Below, piece by piece: positions 1-7,880 of a DNA stretch of 13,661 nt. The stretch covers positions 1 to 13,661 of the forward strand of contig CALFSV010000394.1 in assembly GCA_937916485.1 (NCBI GenBank). The letters are read 5' to 3'. The notes beneath the pieces are model-generated. The model saw only the letters and a list, made by a program, of their open reading frames with translations. It was not told where the DNA came from and did no database searches. The number at the start of each line of letters is the position of its first letter. The stretch's first letter is position 1. The DNA comes from an uncultured Paracoccaceae bacterium (GTDB lineage: Bacteria > Pseudomonadota > Alphaproteobacteria > Rhodobacterales > Rhodobacteraceae). Both the position numbers and the translations under genes were made by a program.

Positions 1-70
1 CACCCTCAAACCGGCTACAATGGAGGATTAGACTGAGCCAGGAATGTTCTGTTGAAAAGAGTGCTGACCG

Positions 71-1279
71 TCAGGCATGCACCTCTTCGAAGGCGGCGAT
101 AACGCCGCGCAATTCAGCAAGGCCACGTAGTCTGCCAATTAACGGATAACCAGGCATCATAGGACGTTCGAGATCCGATGCGAGTGCTTGTCCGTGGTCG
201 GGCCGCATAGGGATGATGCAGTCTTCGCGCCCTTCCGCTTTACGCCTAATCTGTTCATGTAGGAGCGCATGTACCGTCGCGACCATATTTGTATCGCCGT
301 TGAGGTGTTCTGCTTCATGAAAGCTATGACGTTCACCATCGGACGGCCCATCGCGCTTCGTGTTGCGAAGATGGGCAAAATGGATACGTGGTCCAAGCTC
401 TTTGATAAAAGATACGGGATCAAAGCTTGTAGCTACACCAAGTGATCCTGTGCAGAATGTGATGCCACTTGCTTCGCTATCAACTGCCGACATGACATAT
501 CGATAGTCTGCTTGGCTCGACATCACCCTTGGAAGTCCCATGATCGGAAACGGCGGATCGTCTGGGTGGCAGCACAGCTTCAATCCAAGCGCCTCGGCCG
601 TTGGAACAACTTCGGATAGAAAGTCGACAAGGTTTGATCTCAACTGATCCGCTGGCGTACTTTGATAAATAGCAAGGTGGCTACGGACCTCACCTAGCGT
701 CCAATTGTCATTCGCACCGGGCAAACCAGCAACGATGTTTTGGACCAGTTGAGTCTTTCCGGTATCGGGCAATGACGCAGTTCGTTCACGAGCCTGTTCG
801 ACAATAGCATCTGAGTAGTCAGCAGCAGCAGCGACGCGTTCAAGAATGAAGCAATCAAATCCGATAAAATCGATAAGGTCGAAGCTCATGGTCGTTCCGC
901 CATGATCAAGGCGCGTAGCAAGCTCAGTGCGAGTCCAGTCCAGAACGGGCATAAAGTTATAGCAGACCGTGTGAATGCCACATTCTGCCAAGTTCTTCAG
1001 GCTTTGTCGGTAAGCATCAAGATGTTCGCGGTATGGCCCAGATTGGGATTTGATGGCTTCCGAAACTGGCAGGCTTTCGACCACATCCCAAGAAACCCCA
1101 GTTGGTTGCCCGTCCTTAATCGACACTTCGTCTTGGCGTTTGCGAATTTCGGCAATCGACCAAACATCCCCTGTCGGAATGTGGTGAAGCGCCGATACGA
1201 TACCTTCAGCACCTGCTTGGCGTATCTCTTGAATAGATATTGCGTCAGCCGCCCCGAACCATCTCCAAGTCTGTTTCAT
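71..1279 (-). CDS. uxuA: Mannonate dehydratase UxuA
   Basis: This enzyme dehydrates D-mannonate to 2-keto-3-deoxygluconate in the cytoplasm, the last step of the glucuronate branch encoded here. The 402-residue protein is close to the usual UxuA length (about 390-400). It opens with the family N-terminus MKQTWRWFG, followed by a QAGAEGIV stretch and LHHIP. Conserved metal and substrate motifs are visible: HPDDPP (238-243) followed by GLPR, CTGSLG (276-281), HLRN (303-306) and PMRPDHG (357-363). The ATG follows a GAGG ribosome-binding motif and lies 11 bp after the stop of the ABC ATPase gene, so it is the last gene of the minus-strand operon. No obvious terminator hairpin is seen in the 70 bases beyond its stop, so transcription may continue out of the window. 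Family assignment is very secure; the substrate is inferred from the family and from the uxaC and uxuB neighbours. Confidence 0.97.
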   Translation of the reverse strand: MKQTWRWFGAADAISIQEIRQAGAEGIVSALHHIPTGDVWSIAEIRKRQDEVSIKDGQPTGVSWDVVESLPVSEAIKSQSGPYREHLDAYRQSLKNLAECGIHTVCYNFMPVLDWTRTELATRLDHGGTTMSFDLIDFIGFDCFILERVAAAADYSDAIVEQARERTASLPDTGKTQLVQNIVAGLPGANDNWTLGEVRSHLAIYQSTPADQLRSNLVDFLSEVVPTAEALGLKLCCHPDDPPFPIMGLPRVMSSQADYRYVMSAVDSEASGITFCTGSLGVATSFDPVSFIKELGPRIHFAHLRNTKRDGPSDGERHSFHEAEHLNGDTNMVATVHALLHEQIRRKAEGREDCIIPMRPDHGQALASDLERPMMPGYPLIGRLRGLAELRGVIAAFEEVHA

Positions 1280-1290
1280 AGATCTCTACC

Positions 1291-2376
1291 TCAACCTTCT
1301 TCCGCTCGGAGCGTCAGTTCAGTTGCAGTATCGAACATATGCATTTCATTCAGTGGGCCACTGACACTGATTTTCTCGCCGTGGTTAACCGTGGTCTGAC
1401 CGGGGCTGTGGATCGTGATTGATGTGCCGTCGGTGAGAGCACCATACAAATAGGACTCGCCACCAAGCTGCTCAACGCTGCGCACTTCCATTGTCATCGA
1501 TCCAGCATCATCAGGTTGTAGTGCATTCGGTCGAATGCCCAACGTCACCTCTTGGCCGGCTTCATGCATGAAGCCATCGCTTGGGATGGCGATCGTCTCA
1601 CCGGTCGCAAGGGCTAATTTCGTGCGGTCCGATGCATCCACCCTGCCCTTCATAAAGTTCATCTTTGGCGATCCAATGAAGCCGGCGACAAACAGGTTGG
1701 CAGGCCGATTGTACAGCTCGAGCGGTGGTCCAAATTGTTCCAACTCGCCCAGGCGAAGTACAGCGATCTTGTCGGCCATGGTCATGGCTTCTACTTGGTC
1801 GTGGGTCACATAGATCATCGTGTTGCCAAGCCGCTTGTGCAAAGCGCCGATCTCTCCGCGCATCTCGACCCGAAGTTCAGCATCTAGGTTGGACAGCGGT
1901 TCATCAAAGAGGAAAACACGAGGCTCGCGTACAACCGCACGTCCAATGGCGACACGTTGCCTCTGGCCACCCGAAAGGTCTTTTGGTCGTCGATCCAGCA
2001 GCTCGTTTATCTGCAGCATGCTGGAGACATCATCGACTTTTGACACGATCTCAGCCTTGGGCGTGTTGTCGTTCTCAAGACCAAACGAAAGATTTTGGCG
2101 CACCGACATATGCGGATAGAGAGCGTATGACTGAAACACCATTGCGAGGCCCCTGTCAGCCGGGGCAACGTCATTGACCACCTCACTGTCGATCACCACA
2201 TCACCGCCGGTGATTGGCTCAAGACCAGAGATCATCCGCAACAAAGTTGACTTGCCGCAACCCGAAGGGCCCACGAAGACGCAAAACTCTCCATGCGCAA
2301 TCTCAAGATCGATACCCTTAATAACCTCGGCATCACCGTAGGATTTTCGAACGTCTCTTAGGCCAATACCCGCCAT
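1291..2376 (-). CDS. ABC sugar importer ATPase (MalK/UgpC type)
   Basis: This is the cytoplasmic ATP-hydrolysing subunit that powers the importer encoded by the three genes upstream. In 361 residues it carries Walker A GPSGCGKST (36-44), the Q-loop glutamine (Q82), signature LSGGQ (134-138), Walker B VFLFDEP (154-160), the D-loop SNLD (162-165) and the switch histidine H192. After about residue 230 comes the C-terminal regulatory TOBE/OB region typical of the MalK/UgpC group, so one ATPase probably forms the homodimer. Its ATG is preceded by AAGGAG at good spacing. It lies 25 bp after the second permease gene and 11 bp before uxuA, so it is clearly co-transcribed. In several bacteria such ATPases serve more than one importer, so exclusive use by this system is an inference. 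No defects are seen. Confidence 0.96.
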   Translation of the reverse strand: MAGIGLRDVRKSYGDAEVIKGIDLEIAHGEFCVFVGPSGCGKSTLLRMISGLEPITGGDVVIDSEVVNDVAPADRGLAMVFQSYALYPHMSVRQNLSFGLENDNTPKAEIVSKVDDVSSMLQINELLDRRPKDLSGGQRQRVAIGRAVVREPRVFLFDEPLSNLDAELRVEMRGEIGALHKRLGNTMIYVTHDQVEAMTMADKIAVLRLGELEQFGPPLELYNRPANLFVAGFIGSPKMNFMKGRVDASDRTKLALATGETIAIPSDGFMHEAGQEVTLGIRPNALQPDDAGSMTMEVRSVEQLGGESYLYGALTDGTSITIHSPGQTTVNHGEKISVSGPLNEMHMFDTATELTLRAEEG

Positions 2377-2401
2377 ACCGACATCTCCTTATTTTTCATT
2401 T

Positions 2402-3457
2402 TTACTTGCCACCAGTAGAGGCAATGCCAGTTGCGATGTACTTCTGCAGGAACATAAACACGAAGGTGATCGGCAACAGCGTCAAGACGGTCATGGCCAG
2501 CAAATTGCTCCATTTTGTCGTCATCTCACCCTGGAAGGAGTTCAACGCAATCTGCAAAGTGAAGTTCTGGTTTTCTGACAACACGATGAGCGGCCAGAGG
2601 AAATCATTCCAACGCCATATCACGGACAGGATCGCAAGCACGGCAATGGCCGGTGCAGACAACGGCAGAATAATGCGCCAGAAAATCTTCCACTCAGACG
2701 CCTTATCCATTCGCGCCGCATCAAGGATCTCGTCCGGAATAGTCAGCATGTACTGCCGTAGCAGAAACACGCCCGTTGGTGTCGCAGCACCAGGAATGAT
2801 CACGCCCCAAAGACTGTTCAACATCCCAAGCTCTTTGGTCACGATGAACAACGGAACAAGCACGACAGTCTGCGGGATCATCAGTGAACCAACAACAATG
2901 ATAAGCATGACATTGCGACCCTTGAACTGATATTTCGACAAACCAAACGCAGCCATCGAGTTGACCAGCAAGGTGATGGCTGTCGCCACGACCGTAATGA
3001 ACGCAGAGTTCCAGAAATATTTCAGAAATGAGAACTGCTCGAACAGCTCTGTATAGTTTTCGGTCGCGAGACCAACACTCTCGATGGCTTGGCGATCGTC
3101 AATATCGACCTTAAGCCGCTCGCCCGGCTCGTCTGGGTCAACCATCTGTGAAATCAAACCGACGCGCCGTATCTGTGCAAGTCGACGCCCTTCGAACTCG
3201 CCGGAGACAATATCATAGACCGCAAGCGGCTCATCATATCCATCAACCATAACCGTTTGTTGCACATAGGGCAGGAAGCGCGGTGGAAAGCGTTGAATCT
3301 CTGCTTCTGTTTTAAACGACGACAACAGCAACCAAATGACGGGGCCAAACACGACTAAGACTCCCAACAATAGGTAGCCGTAGGACGCATAGTCCGTCCA
3401 ATCCCACCGTCCAGATTTACTGCGCGTACGCGTAAAGAATGATGTCGCATTAGCCAT
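2402..3457 (-). CDS. ABC sugar permease, MalG/UgpE type, with a long periplasmic insertion
   Basis: This is the second inner-membrane subunit of the importer. I chose the ATG at 3457 (351 residues, beginning MANATSFF) because AGGAGA sits 7 bases upstream; an in-frame ATG at 3502 lies inside the preceding gene and lacks that signal. The first membrane segment is about residues 26-47 and the remaining five lie between about 150 and 340. The cytoplasmic EAA loop that contacts the ATPase is at 246-266 (DAARMDKAS...RIILPL), with lysine where most family members have glycine. Between the first and second membrane segments, residues about 50-145 form an unusually long hydrophilic stretch; about 64-132 look inserted relative to MalG/UgpE. 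The start overlaps the end of the upstream permease gene by 8 bp, which suggests translational coupling and equal amounts of the two subunits. Confidence 0.93.
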   Translation of the reverse strand: MANATSFFTRTRSKSGRWDWTDYASYGYLLLGVLVVFGPVIWLLLSSFKTEAEIQRFPPRFLPYVQQTVMVDGYDEPLAVYDIVSGEFEGRRLAQIRRVGLISQMVDPDEPGERLKVDIDDRQAIESVGLATENYTELFEQFSFLKYFWNSAFITVVATAITLLVNSMAAFGLSKYQFKGRNVMLIIVVGSLMIPQTVVLVPLFIVTKELGMLNSLWGVIIPGAATPTGVFLLRQYMLTIPDEILDAARMDKASEWKIFWRIILPLSAPAIAVLAILSVIWRWNDFLWPLIVLSENQNFTLQIALNSFQGEMTTKWSNLLAMTVLTLLPITFVFMFLQKYIATGIASTGGK

Positions 3458-4424
3458 CAACATTTCTCCTATTCGCCCAGAATTGCACGGCGGTGAGCAC
3501 AACTAAGACCAGTGCCAGAACGATTGACGCAGCGGCGGCGAGACCAAACAGTCTTGGTGCGCCAGCAAAGCCAGTTTCGTAAATATATTGAATTATGAGC
3601 GTCGTCGCAGAACCAGGTCCACCACCGGTGAATGCGTAGACTTCGTCAAAGGTTTGAACACCTTTGATAACGGCTAACACCAGTACCACCAGCATCGTGG
3701 GTGCTAAGAGGGGCAACGTAATCCTTCGGAAAGTCCGCCAAGCGGATGCGCGATCCATAAGTGCTGCCTCATAGACATCGCGCGGAATGGCTTGCAAGCC
3801 AGCAAGCAGGATCAGGGTGTAGAAACCCATGTGTGCCCAAACAGAAAGAAAGACTGACCAGCCAAAGGCCCATTGACGATCAAGGAGCCAATTGAAGCTC
3901 TCGAAGCCCATGCCTTCTAGCGCGGCATTCAAGAGACCGTTTCTGAGAAGAATCCATTTCCAGATGAGCGCAACAACGACTGGGGACAACATCACTGGGA
4001 AGAAAAAGACGCTGCGGAAAAATCCGCGCGCACGGATATCTCTGTTCAGGATAATAGCCGTTAAGAGCGAGAAACCAACCATAAAGCCAACTTGCAGTGT
4101 CACGAACCAAGAGGTGTTCCAGAGTGCACGCCAAAAGATGTCGCGGTCACAAGAGTTGGGATCAAGATAATTGTCACATCGAGAGAGGGTCTCGAAGTTG
4201 GACCAGCCAGTGTATGGGCGGTCGGCCAGCAAAATTTGATCGCCGGACGTAAAAGCATAAACGAAATTCAAAAAGATGGGCACAAACGCAAAGGTGCCAA
4301 ACAGTAGCATATTGGGCAAAAGAAAGAGCCAAACAACGCGAGACGCGCCAAAATACCTTTGCCAAAGGGCAAACGGCACTTCCACAATTTTCATGAGTTG
4401 TGTCAAGATTTGGAGCATCAGCAT
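3450..4424 (-). CDS. ABC sugar permease, MalF/UgpA type
   Basis: This is the first inner-membrane subunit of the importer, about 324 residues. The membrane segments begin with VVWLFLLPNMLLFG, and the EAA loop reads EAALMDRAS...RITLPLLAP, with arginine where glycine is usual. A likely periplasmic loop after segment 1 contains two cysteines (CDNYLDPNSC). The start is uncertain. The open frame extends to an ATG at 4472, but that codon lies inside a perfect stem-loop and has no ribosome-binding motif. The ATGs at 4424 or 4418 follow a weak GAAAG, and an ATG at 4394 would give MKIVEVPF. I prefer 4424 or 4418, because the hairpin then stays in the intergenic space and the N-terminus matches the family pattern as I remember it. 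The gene overlaps the next permease by 8 bp at its 3' end. Confidence 0.92.
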   Translation of the reverse strand: MLMLQILTQLMKIVEVPFALWQRYFGASRVVWLFLLPNMLLFGTFAFVPIFLNFVYAFTSGDQILLADRPYTGWSNFETLSRCDNYLDPNSCDRDIFWRALWNTSWFVTLQVGFMVGFSLLTAIILNRDIRARGFFRSVFFFPVMLSPVVVALIWKWILLRNGLLNAALEGMGFESFNWLLDRQWAFGWSVFLSVWAHMGFYTLILLAGLQAIPRDVYEAALMDRASAWRTFRRITLPLLAPTMLVVLVLAVIKGVQTFDEVYAFTGGGPGSATTLIIQYIYETGFAGAPRLFGLAAAASIVLALVLVVLTAVQFWANRRNVDG

Positions 4425-4450
4425 GACTTTCAAGCGGCAAGGAAAAGTCC

Positions 4451-4474
4451 GCATGGCCCCACGAGAGGCCATGC
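4451..4474 (-). promoter_or_regulatory. Stem-loop between the binding-protein and permease genes
   Basis: A perfect 8-bp inverted repeat, GCATGGCC and GGCCATGC, with an 8-base loop lies 20 bases past the binding-protein stop. On the transcribed strand it is followed by GGACTTTTCC, only four Ts, so it is at best a weak, leaky terminator. Such hairpins after a binding-protein gene are known (for example between malE and malF) to protect the upstream mRNA and to reduce expression of the membrane subunits. That role is inferred here. Confidence 0.7.
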
Positions 4475-4494
4475 AGTTTGTCTAAGGTCGAAGC

Positions 4495-5760
4495 TTAGTT
4501 AGCTTCTGCCATTGCAGCAGCAAGATCGTCTTTCATCCGATCCATTGCTTCTGGAACAGTCAATTCACCCACAACAGCCTGTGAGACACGCGTCACAGTG
4601 ATGTTGAACATCGCCCGGTTGTTTGGGTGGCCTTGGTAGGCAAACGCAATCGGCTCAAGCTTACCAACCTGTGCACTCCAACCATTCAGAGCGGCAGCCG
4701 CTTCAGGTGAAGCACCTTCATATGCAACCCCGGCAGCGGCAACACCAGCGTGAGCAGGAATACTACGTGCTGAATTTGTATAATCAGCGTAGTTTTGCTC
4801 CTGAGCGAGGAAATCGATTGCCGCAGCAACAATTTCAGGATGCTCGGTTTGTGCAAATCCAACGTAGCCAGTACCACCTGGCATGCCAGTACAACCGCCA
4901 GCGCCACAAGGTGAACCTACAACTTCCCAATCAAAGAGATCGCCGATGTTTTCTTCAAAGTTGCCGACTTGCCAGCTACCTGAGAAGTAATAGACGAGTT
5001 CGCCATTAAAGAACTCTTGCTTAGCATCACGGTAGGTTGAACCACCTTGTCCGCCCCAAACTTCTTTCGCCATTGTACCGTCGTTGTTCCAGTCTACGAA
5101 TTTCTGGATATAGGCTTGGAAAGCTTCGTCGACCAAGATTGGCTCACCTGCGGCGTCGAAATACTGCGCACCGTAAGAGATTGCTGGACCAGCGATCCGG
5201 TGACCTGAACGGTCCATCGCCATTGGGAACGTTGTGTCAGTTGCTTCAGCAACTTCACGTGTAGCAGCTGCCCAAGTATCCCAATCCGCGTCTGCAGAAG
5301 GAACTTCAACACCAGCTTGGTCGAACAACGTTCTGTTGATGTAAGCACCAGTGATTGTTAGGCCAGAGTGCATGCCATAGATGCCTTGACGATCTTCACC
5401 GCCACGATACCAATCTAGAGTTCCACCAAAGCTGGCGGTCCAATAATCAGCATCGACGTAAGGCGTGAGGTCGAGGTAATATTGGTTCAAACCACCAAGA
5501 TCTGTGACCGAAGCGATATCTGGACCAGTTCCACCAGCAAGTTGAATGGGCAGGCTTTCAAGAATGGTCTGATATGGCACTTTGTCCAAAACAATGTCCA
5601 CGCCAGGATTTGCGGCTTCAAAACGCTCAAAAATTGCCATTGCGGCAGCACACTCTGTACCGTCACCGTGACACATAAAGCGAATTTCTTGCGCTTGTGC
5701 CGCCACTGCGGAAAGCATTAACGCCGCCGCCGAAACCGTTGTTTTCATAGTCATAGTCAT
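4495..5760 (-). CDS. Periplasmic sugar-binding protein of the ABC importer (SBP family 1)
   Basis: This secreted protein captures the substrate in the periplasm and delivers it to the permeases. The 421-residue precursor starts with a classical signal peptide: MTMTMK, a hydrophobic stretch, then AQA before residue 24, so the mature protein should begin at QEIRF. The rest looks like the MalE-like solute-binding fold, with a GGTGPDIASV segment at about 76-85 that is typical of the family. The mature part has exactly four cysteines in two close pairs, C30/C37 and C285/C290, which would suit periplasmic disulfides. The ATG at 5760 follows GGAGGAG with 6-base spacing; two further in-frame ATGs in a tandem ATGACT repeat follow directly. 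The gene is bracketed by stem-loops on both sides. The ligand is not identifiable from sequence; a uronate, uronide or oligouronide is inferred from the neighbours. Confidence 0.94.
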   Translation of the reverse strand: MTMTMKTTVSAAALMLSAVAAQAQEIRFMCHGDGTECAAAMAIFERFEAANPGVDIVLDKVPYQTILESLPIQLAGGTGPDIASVTDLGGLNQYYLDLTPYVDADYWTASFGGTLDWYRGGEDRQGIYGMHSGLTITGAYINRTLFDQAGVEVPSADADWDTWAAATREVAEATDTTFPMAMDRSGHRIAGPAISYGAQYFDAAGEPILVDEAFQAYIQKFVDWNNDGTMAKEVWGGQGGSTYRDAKQEFFNGELVYYFSGSWQVGNFEENIGDLFDWEVVGSPCGAGGCTGMPGGTGYVGFAQTEHPEIVAAAIDFLAQEQNYADYTNSARSIPAHAGVAAAGVAYEGASPEAAAALNGWSAQVGKLEPIAFAYQGHPNNRAMFNITVTRVSQAVVGELTVPEAMDRMKDDLAAAMAEAN

Positions 5761-5791
5761 TTGGGTCTCCTCCCCATTATTTCGTTATTTA

Positions 5792-5821
5792 GTCGATCGT
5801 ATGTTGAATCATACGGGCGAC
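5792..5821 (-). promoter_or_regulatory. Imperfect stem-loop just upstream of the binding-protein gene
   Basis: GTCG-AT-CGTATG, a TTGAAT loop, then CATACG-GG-CGAC form a hairpin with 10 of 12 positions paired around a 2-base internal mismatch. It spans the stop codon of the preceding oxidoreductase gene (stop at 5809-5811) and ends 31 bases before the binding-protein ATG. The following transcript is A-rich, not U-rich, so it is not a standard terminator. It could mark an mRNA processing site or a 5' stabiliser for the binding-protein message; this is inference. Confidence 0.5.
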
Positions 5822-6867
5822 CATCCGTCGTAAAGTGCATCCTCCTTTCCAATTGGAAGCTGCACTAGCCTGCCCTCCCGAGCAGACGCATAAATGGCCG
5901 TTACCAACTCAATTGATCGACGACCGTCCTCGAAGGTCACTTCGTTCCCCTCGTGGCCTGAGATCGCATCAGCGATCGCATCTAAAAACCCTGTGAATCC
6001 AGACAATGCAGCTGGAACAGTCGCCAGTACCTTGTCTACGTCTTCTTGTGACGTCGCCCCACGCGCGGAGAAGGTCCAAGTATCTTCTGCTGGAGCGTAT
6101 GGATTGGTTCCACTTTCCACGGTCAAACCCTCAAAGCAGAACTTCAAACGTGACGTGTCTGGTGCGGCCCCAAGTGTAACTGAGCTTGTCACCAATGCGC
6201 CGCTTTCCATGCGCATCGACAAGGCCGCACAATCTTCAACTTCGATGTCGTTCACGCGGGTATCAGTAAACGCCCCTACCTGCGCAACTGGTCCCAAAAC
6301 TTTGCAGAGAATGTCGTGGGAATGGATGGCGTGTCCGAGCAGTGCCCCGCCAGATTCACCCTTCCAAGTGCCGCGCCAAGCAATGTCGTAATATGGCTTT
6401 TCTCGGTTCCAGTGGGTTTCAGCACTGGCAACAAGTGCCTTCCCTGCCAAGCCAGCGGCTCGCAATGCCGACAGTTGAGCAAAGGCCAAACCAAAGCGAT
6501 ATTGGAACACTGGGAAAACACGGCCACCAAACTTGTCGATGGCAGCTTGCATCTGCTCAACTTCGGCGAGGGATCTACCAATCGGCTTTTCGCAGACCAC
6601 GTCTTTGTCAGCTTCCAACGCTTGAATGACGATGGGTGCATGAAGATGCGGCGGCAAACAAATATCGATCAGATCAATATCCGGATCAGACATCACAACC
6701 GCAATGTCCGAAACAATATTGATGCTTTTGTCGTCTCCAATTGCCGCCGCAGCCCGGGAGTTGTCTAAGTCGCACATTACTGAAACGCTGAAGCGTTCCG
6801 GCAATGCACGGTAACCTGTGAGGTGTTGCTGGCCGATCCCTGCGCCTATGATTGCTACCTTGATCAT
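5809..6867 (-). CDS. Gfo/Idh/MocA family NAD(P)-dependent oxidoreductase (third of the operon)
   Basis: This is a 352-residue cytoplasmic dehydrogenase of the glucose-fructose oxidoreductase/inositol dehydrogenase family, acting on a sugar, sugar acid or derivative. The N-terminal Rossmann fold has GAGIGQQH (8-15), and the family motif EKPIG (93-97) supplies the catalytic lysine K94. The second half shows GGALLGHAIHSHD (173-185), which keeps the histidine H182 but has glycine (G178) where inositol dehydrogenase has an aspartate. Its ATG overlaps the previous gene by 4 bp (ATGA), indicating translational coupling. The stop lies 48 bp before the binding-protein gene. The substrate is unknown. 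The operon context suggests oxidation or reduction of the imported compound before it becomes free glucuronate or a related uronate. The family is certain; the reaction is not. Confidence 0.93.
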   Translation of the reverse strand: MIKVAIIGAGIGQQHLTGYRALPERFSVSVMCDLDNSRAAAAIGDDKSINIVSDIAVVMSDPDIDLIDICLPPHLHAPIVIQALEADKDVVCEKPIGRSLAEVEQMQAAIDKFGGRVFPVFQYRFGLAFAQLSALRAAGLAGKALVASAETHWNREKPYYDIAWRGTWKGESGGALLGHAIHSHDILCKVLGPVAQVGAFTDTRVNDIEVEDCAALSMRMESGALVTSSVTLGAAPDTSRLKFCFEGLTVESGTNPYAPAEDTWTFSARGATSQEDVDKVLATVPAALSGFTGFLDAIADAISGHEGNEVTFEDGRRSIELVTAIYASAREGRLVQLPIGKEDALYDGWSPV

Positions 6868-7880
6868 GCTGCCCGCTCCTCAGCCATCTGCTGCGCACGA
6901 AGTGCAAGTTCACAGACCTTGAAGGTGTGGGCTTGCGTCATGGTCGTTTCAGTCCGGTTGCGAATGTCGTCAATCAAACGCGGGAAGTAAGGCATCCCCG
7001 CATCAGCAGCATTGATTTTTTCGCATCGTGTAGCGTTCGCCAAAATGACATGATCCGTGCCCTCAGCACCGCCCACATCCACGTATTTACGCAGCTCAAT
7101 GTAACCTTCGGTTCCGAGGATCGTGAGACGACCATCGCCCCATGTTGGAAGCGCATCTGGCGTGTACCAATCGAGGCGGATGTAGCCGTGGCCGTTTTCG
7201 CTCCGTAGGGCGATCTCGCCGAAATCATTCAAGCCCGGATCACTTTGATTGGCATAGTTTCCGACATTCGCCATCGTAATCTCTGCATCTGTTGAACCAG
7301 TAAAGAACAAGAACTGATCAATCTGGTGGCTGCCGATGTCAGTGAGAATGCCACCGTAGGCATCCCGATCAAAGAACCAGTCGGGACGCGTGGGACGGTT
7401 AAGGCGATGTGGACCAAGGCCAACAGTTTGAACAACCTTGCCGATGGCCCCATCCGCGACGAGTTCAGCGGCTTTCGTGACTGATGGCACCTCGAAGCGC
7501 TCGGAAAAATCAATTGTCCAAATGCGTTTAGTGCGCGCGACACAAGCCTTGATGTCATTGAGCTGTTCGAAGGTGGTACAGCCCGGCTTGTCGCTCATGA
7601 CATCTTTGCCAGCGTCCATCGCCTTCACTGCCCAAGCTGCGCGGTCGCGCGGAATCCCCGAAAGCATGATCAAATCAATGCTTGGATCGTTGAGAAGCTC
7701 GTCTGCTGTCTTAACCCTTGGAACATCGGGAAAACGCTTCGTAAAACCTTCGGTTGGCTCGGGATTACCCTCGGTGAACCATCCGACGAATTCAGCGCCA
7801 GCATCGATCATGTTCTGGGCCATGCCAAAGATGTGGCGATGGTCAATTCCGATGGCAGCAAATTTGAGTGGTGTTGTCAT
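6864..7880 (-). CDS. Gfo/Idh/MocA family oxidoreductase with atypical nucleotide motif (second of the operon)
   Basis: This 338-residue protein has the two-domain Gfo/Idh/MocA build, but its N-terminal loop reads GIDHRHIFG (11-19) instead of the usual GxGxxA/H. The lysine motif is DKPG (97-100) instead of EKP. The second-domain motif is the most canonical of the three enzymes here, GGILTDIGSHQID (176-188), with both D181 and H185. It overlaps its neighbours by 4 bp (ATGA) on both sides, so all three oxidoreductases are translationally coupled and probably work on one compound or on successive forms of it. The changed glycine loop may alter NAD(P) binding or preference, but the family does contain members with such loops, so loss of activity is not implied. 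The substrate is unknown. Confidence 0.91.
   Translation of the reverse strand: MTTPLKFAAIGIDHRHIFGMAQNMIDAGAEFVGWFTEGNPEPTEGFTKRFPDVPRVKTADELLNDPSIDLIMLSGIPRDRAAWAVKAMDAGKDVMSDKPGCTTFEQLNDIKACVARTKRIWTIDFSERFEVPSVTKAAELVADGAIGKVVQTVGLGPHRLNRPTRPDWFFDRDAYGGILTDIGSHQIDQFLFFTGSTDAEITMANVGNYANQSDPGLNDFGEIALRSENGHGYIRLDWYTPDALPTWGDGRLTILGTEGYIELRKYVDVGGAEGTDHVILANATRCEKINAADAGMPYFPRLIDDIRNRTETTMTQAHTFKVCELALRAQQMAEERAA

Noticed and set aside
1..70. Possible terminator after uxuA
   Set aside because: No inverted repeat followed by a T-run could be found on the transcribed strand.
1725..2177. Plus-strand open frame of 150 codons opposite the ABC ATPase gene
   Set aside because: It lies wholly antisense to a gene with complete Walker and signature motifs and shows no family motif of its own.
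5746..5760. Tandem ATGACT repeat at the start of the binding-protein gene as a possible phase-variation tract
   Set aside because: There are only two full units and the 6-base unit keeps the frame, so slippage would only add or remove Met-Thr.
5894..6391. Plus-strand open frame of 165 codons opposite an oxidoreductase gene
   Set aside because: It is antisense to a well-supported Gfo/Idh/MocA gene, has low-complexity Ser/Thr/Ala-rich composition and no recognisable domain.
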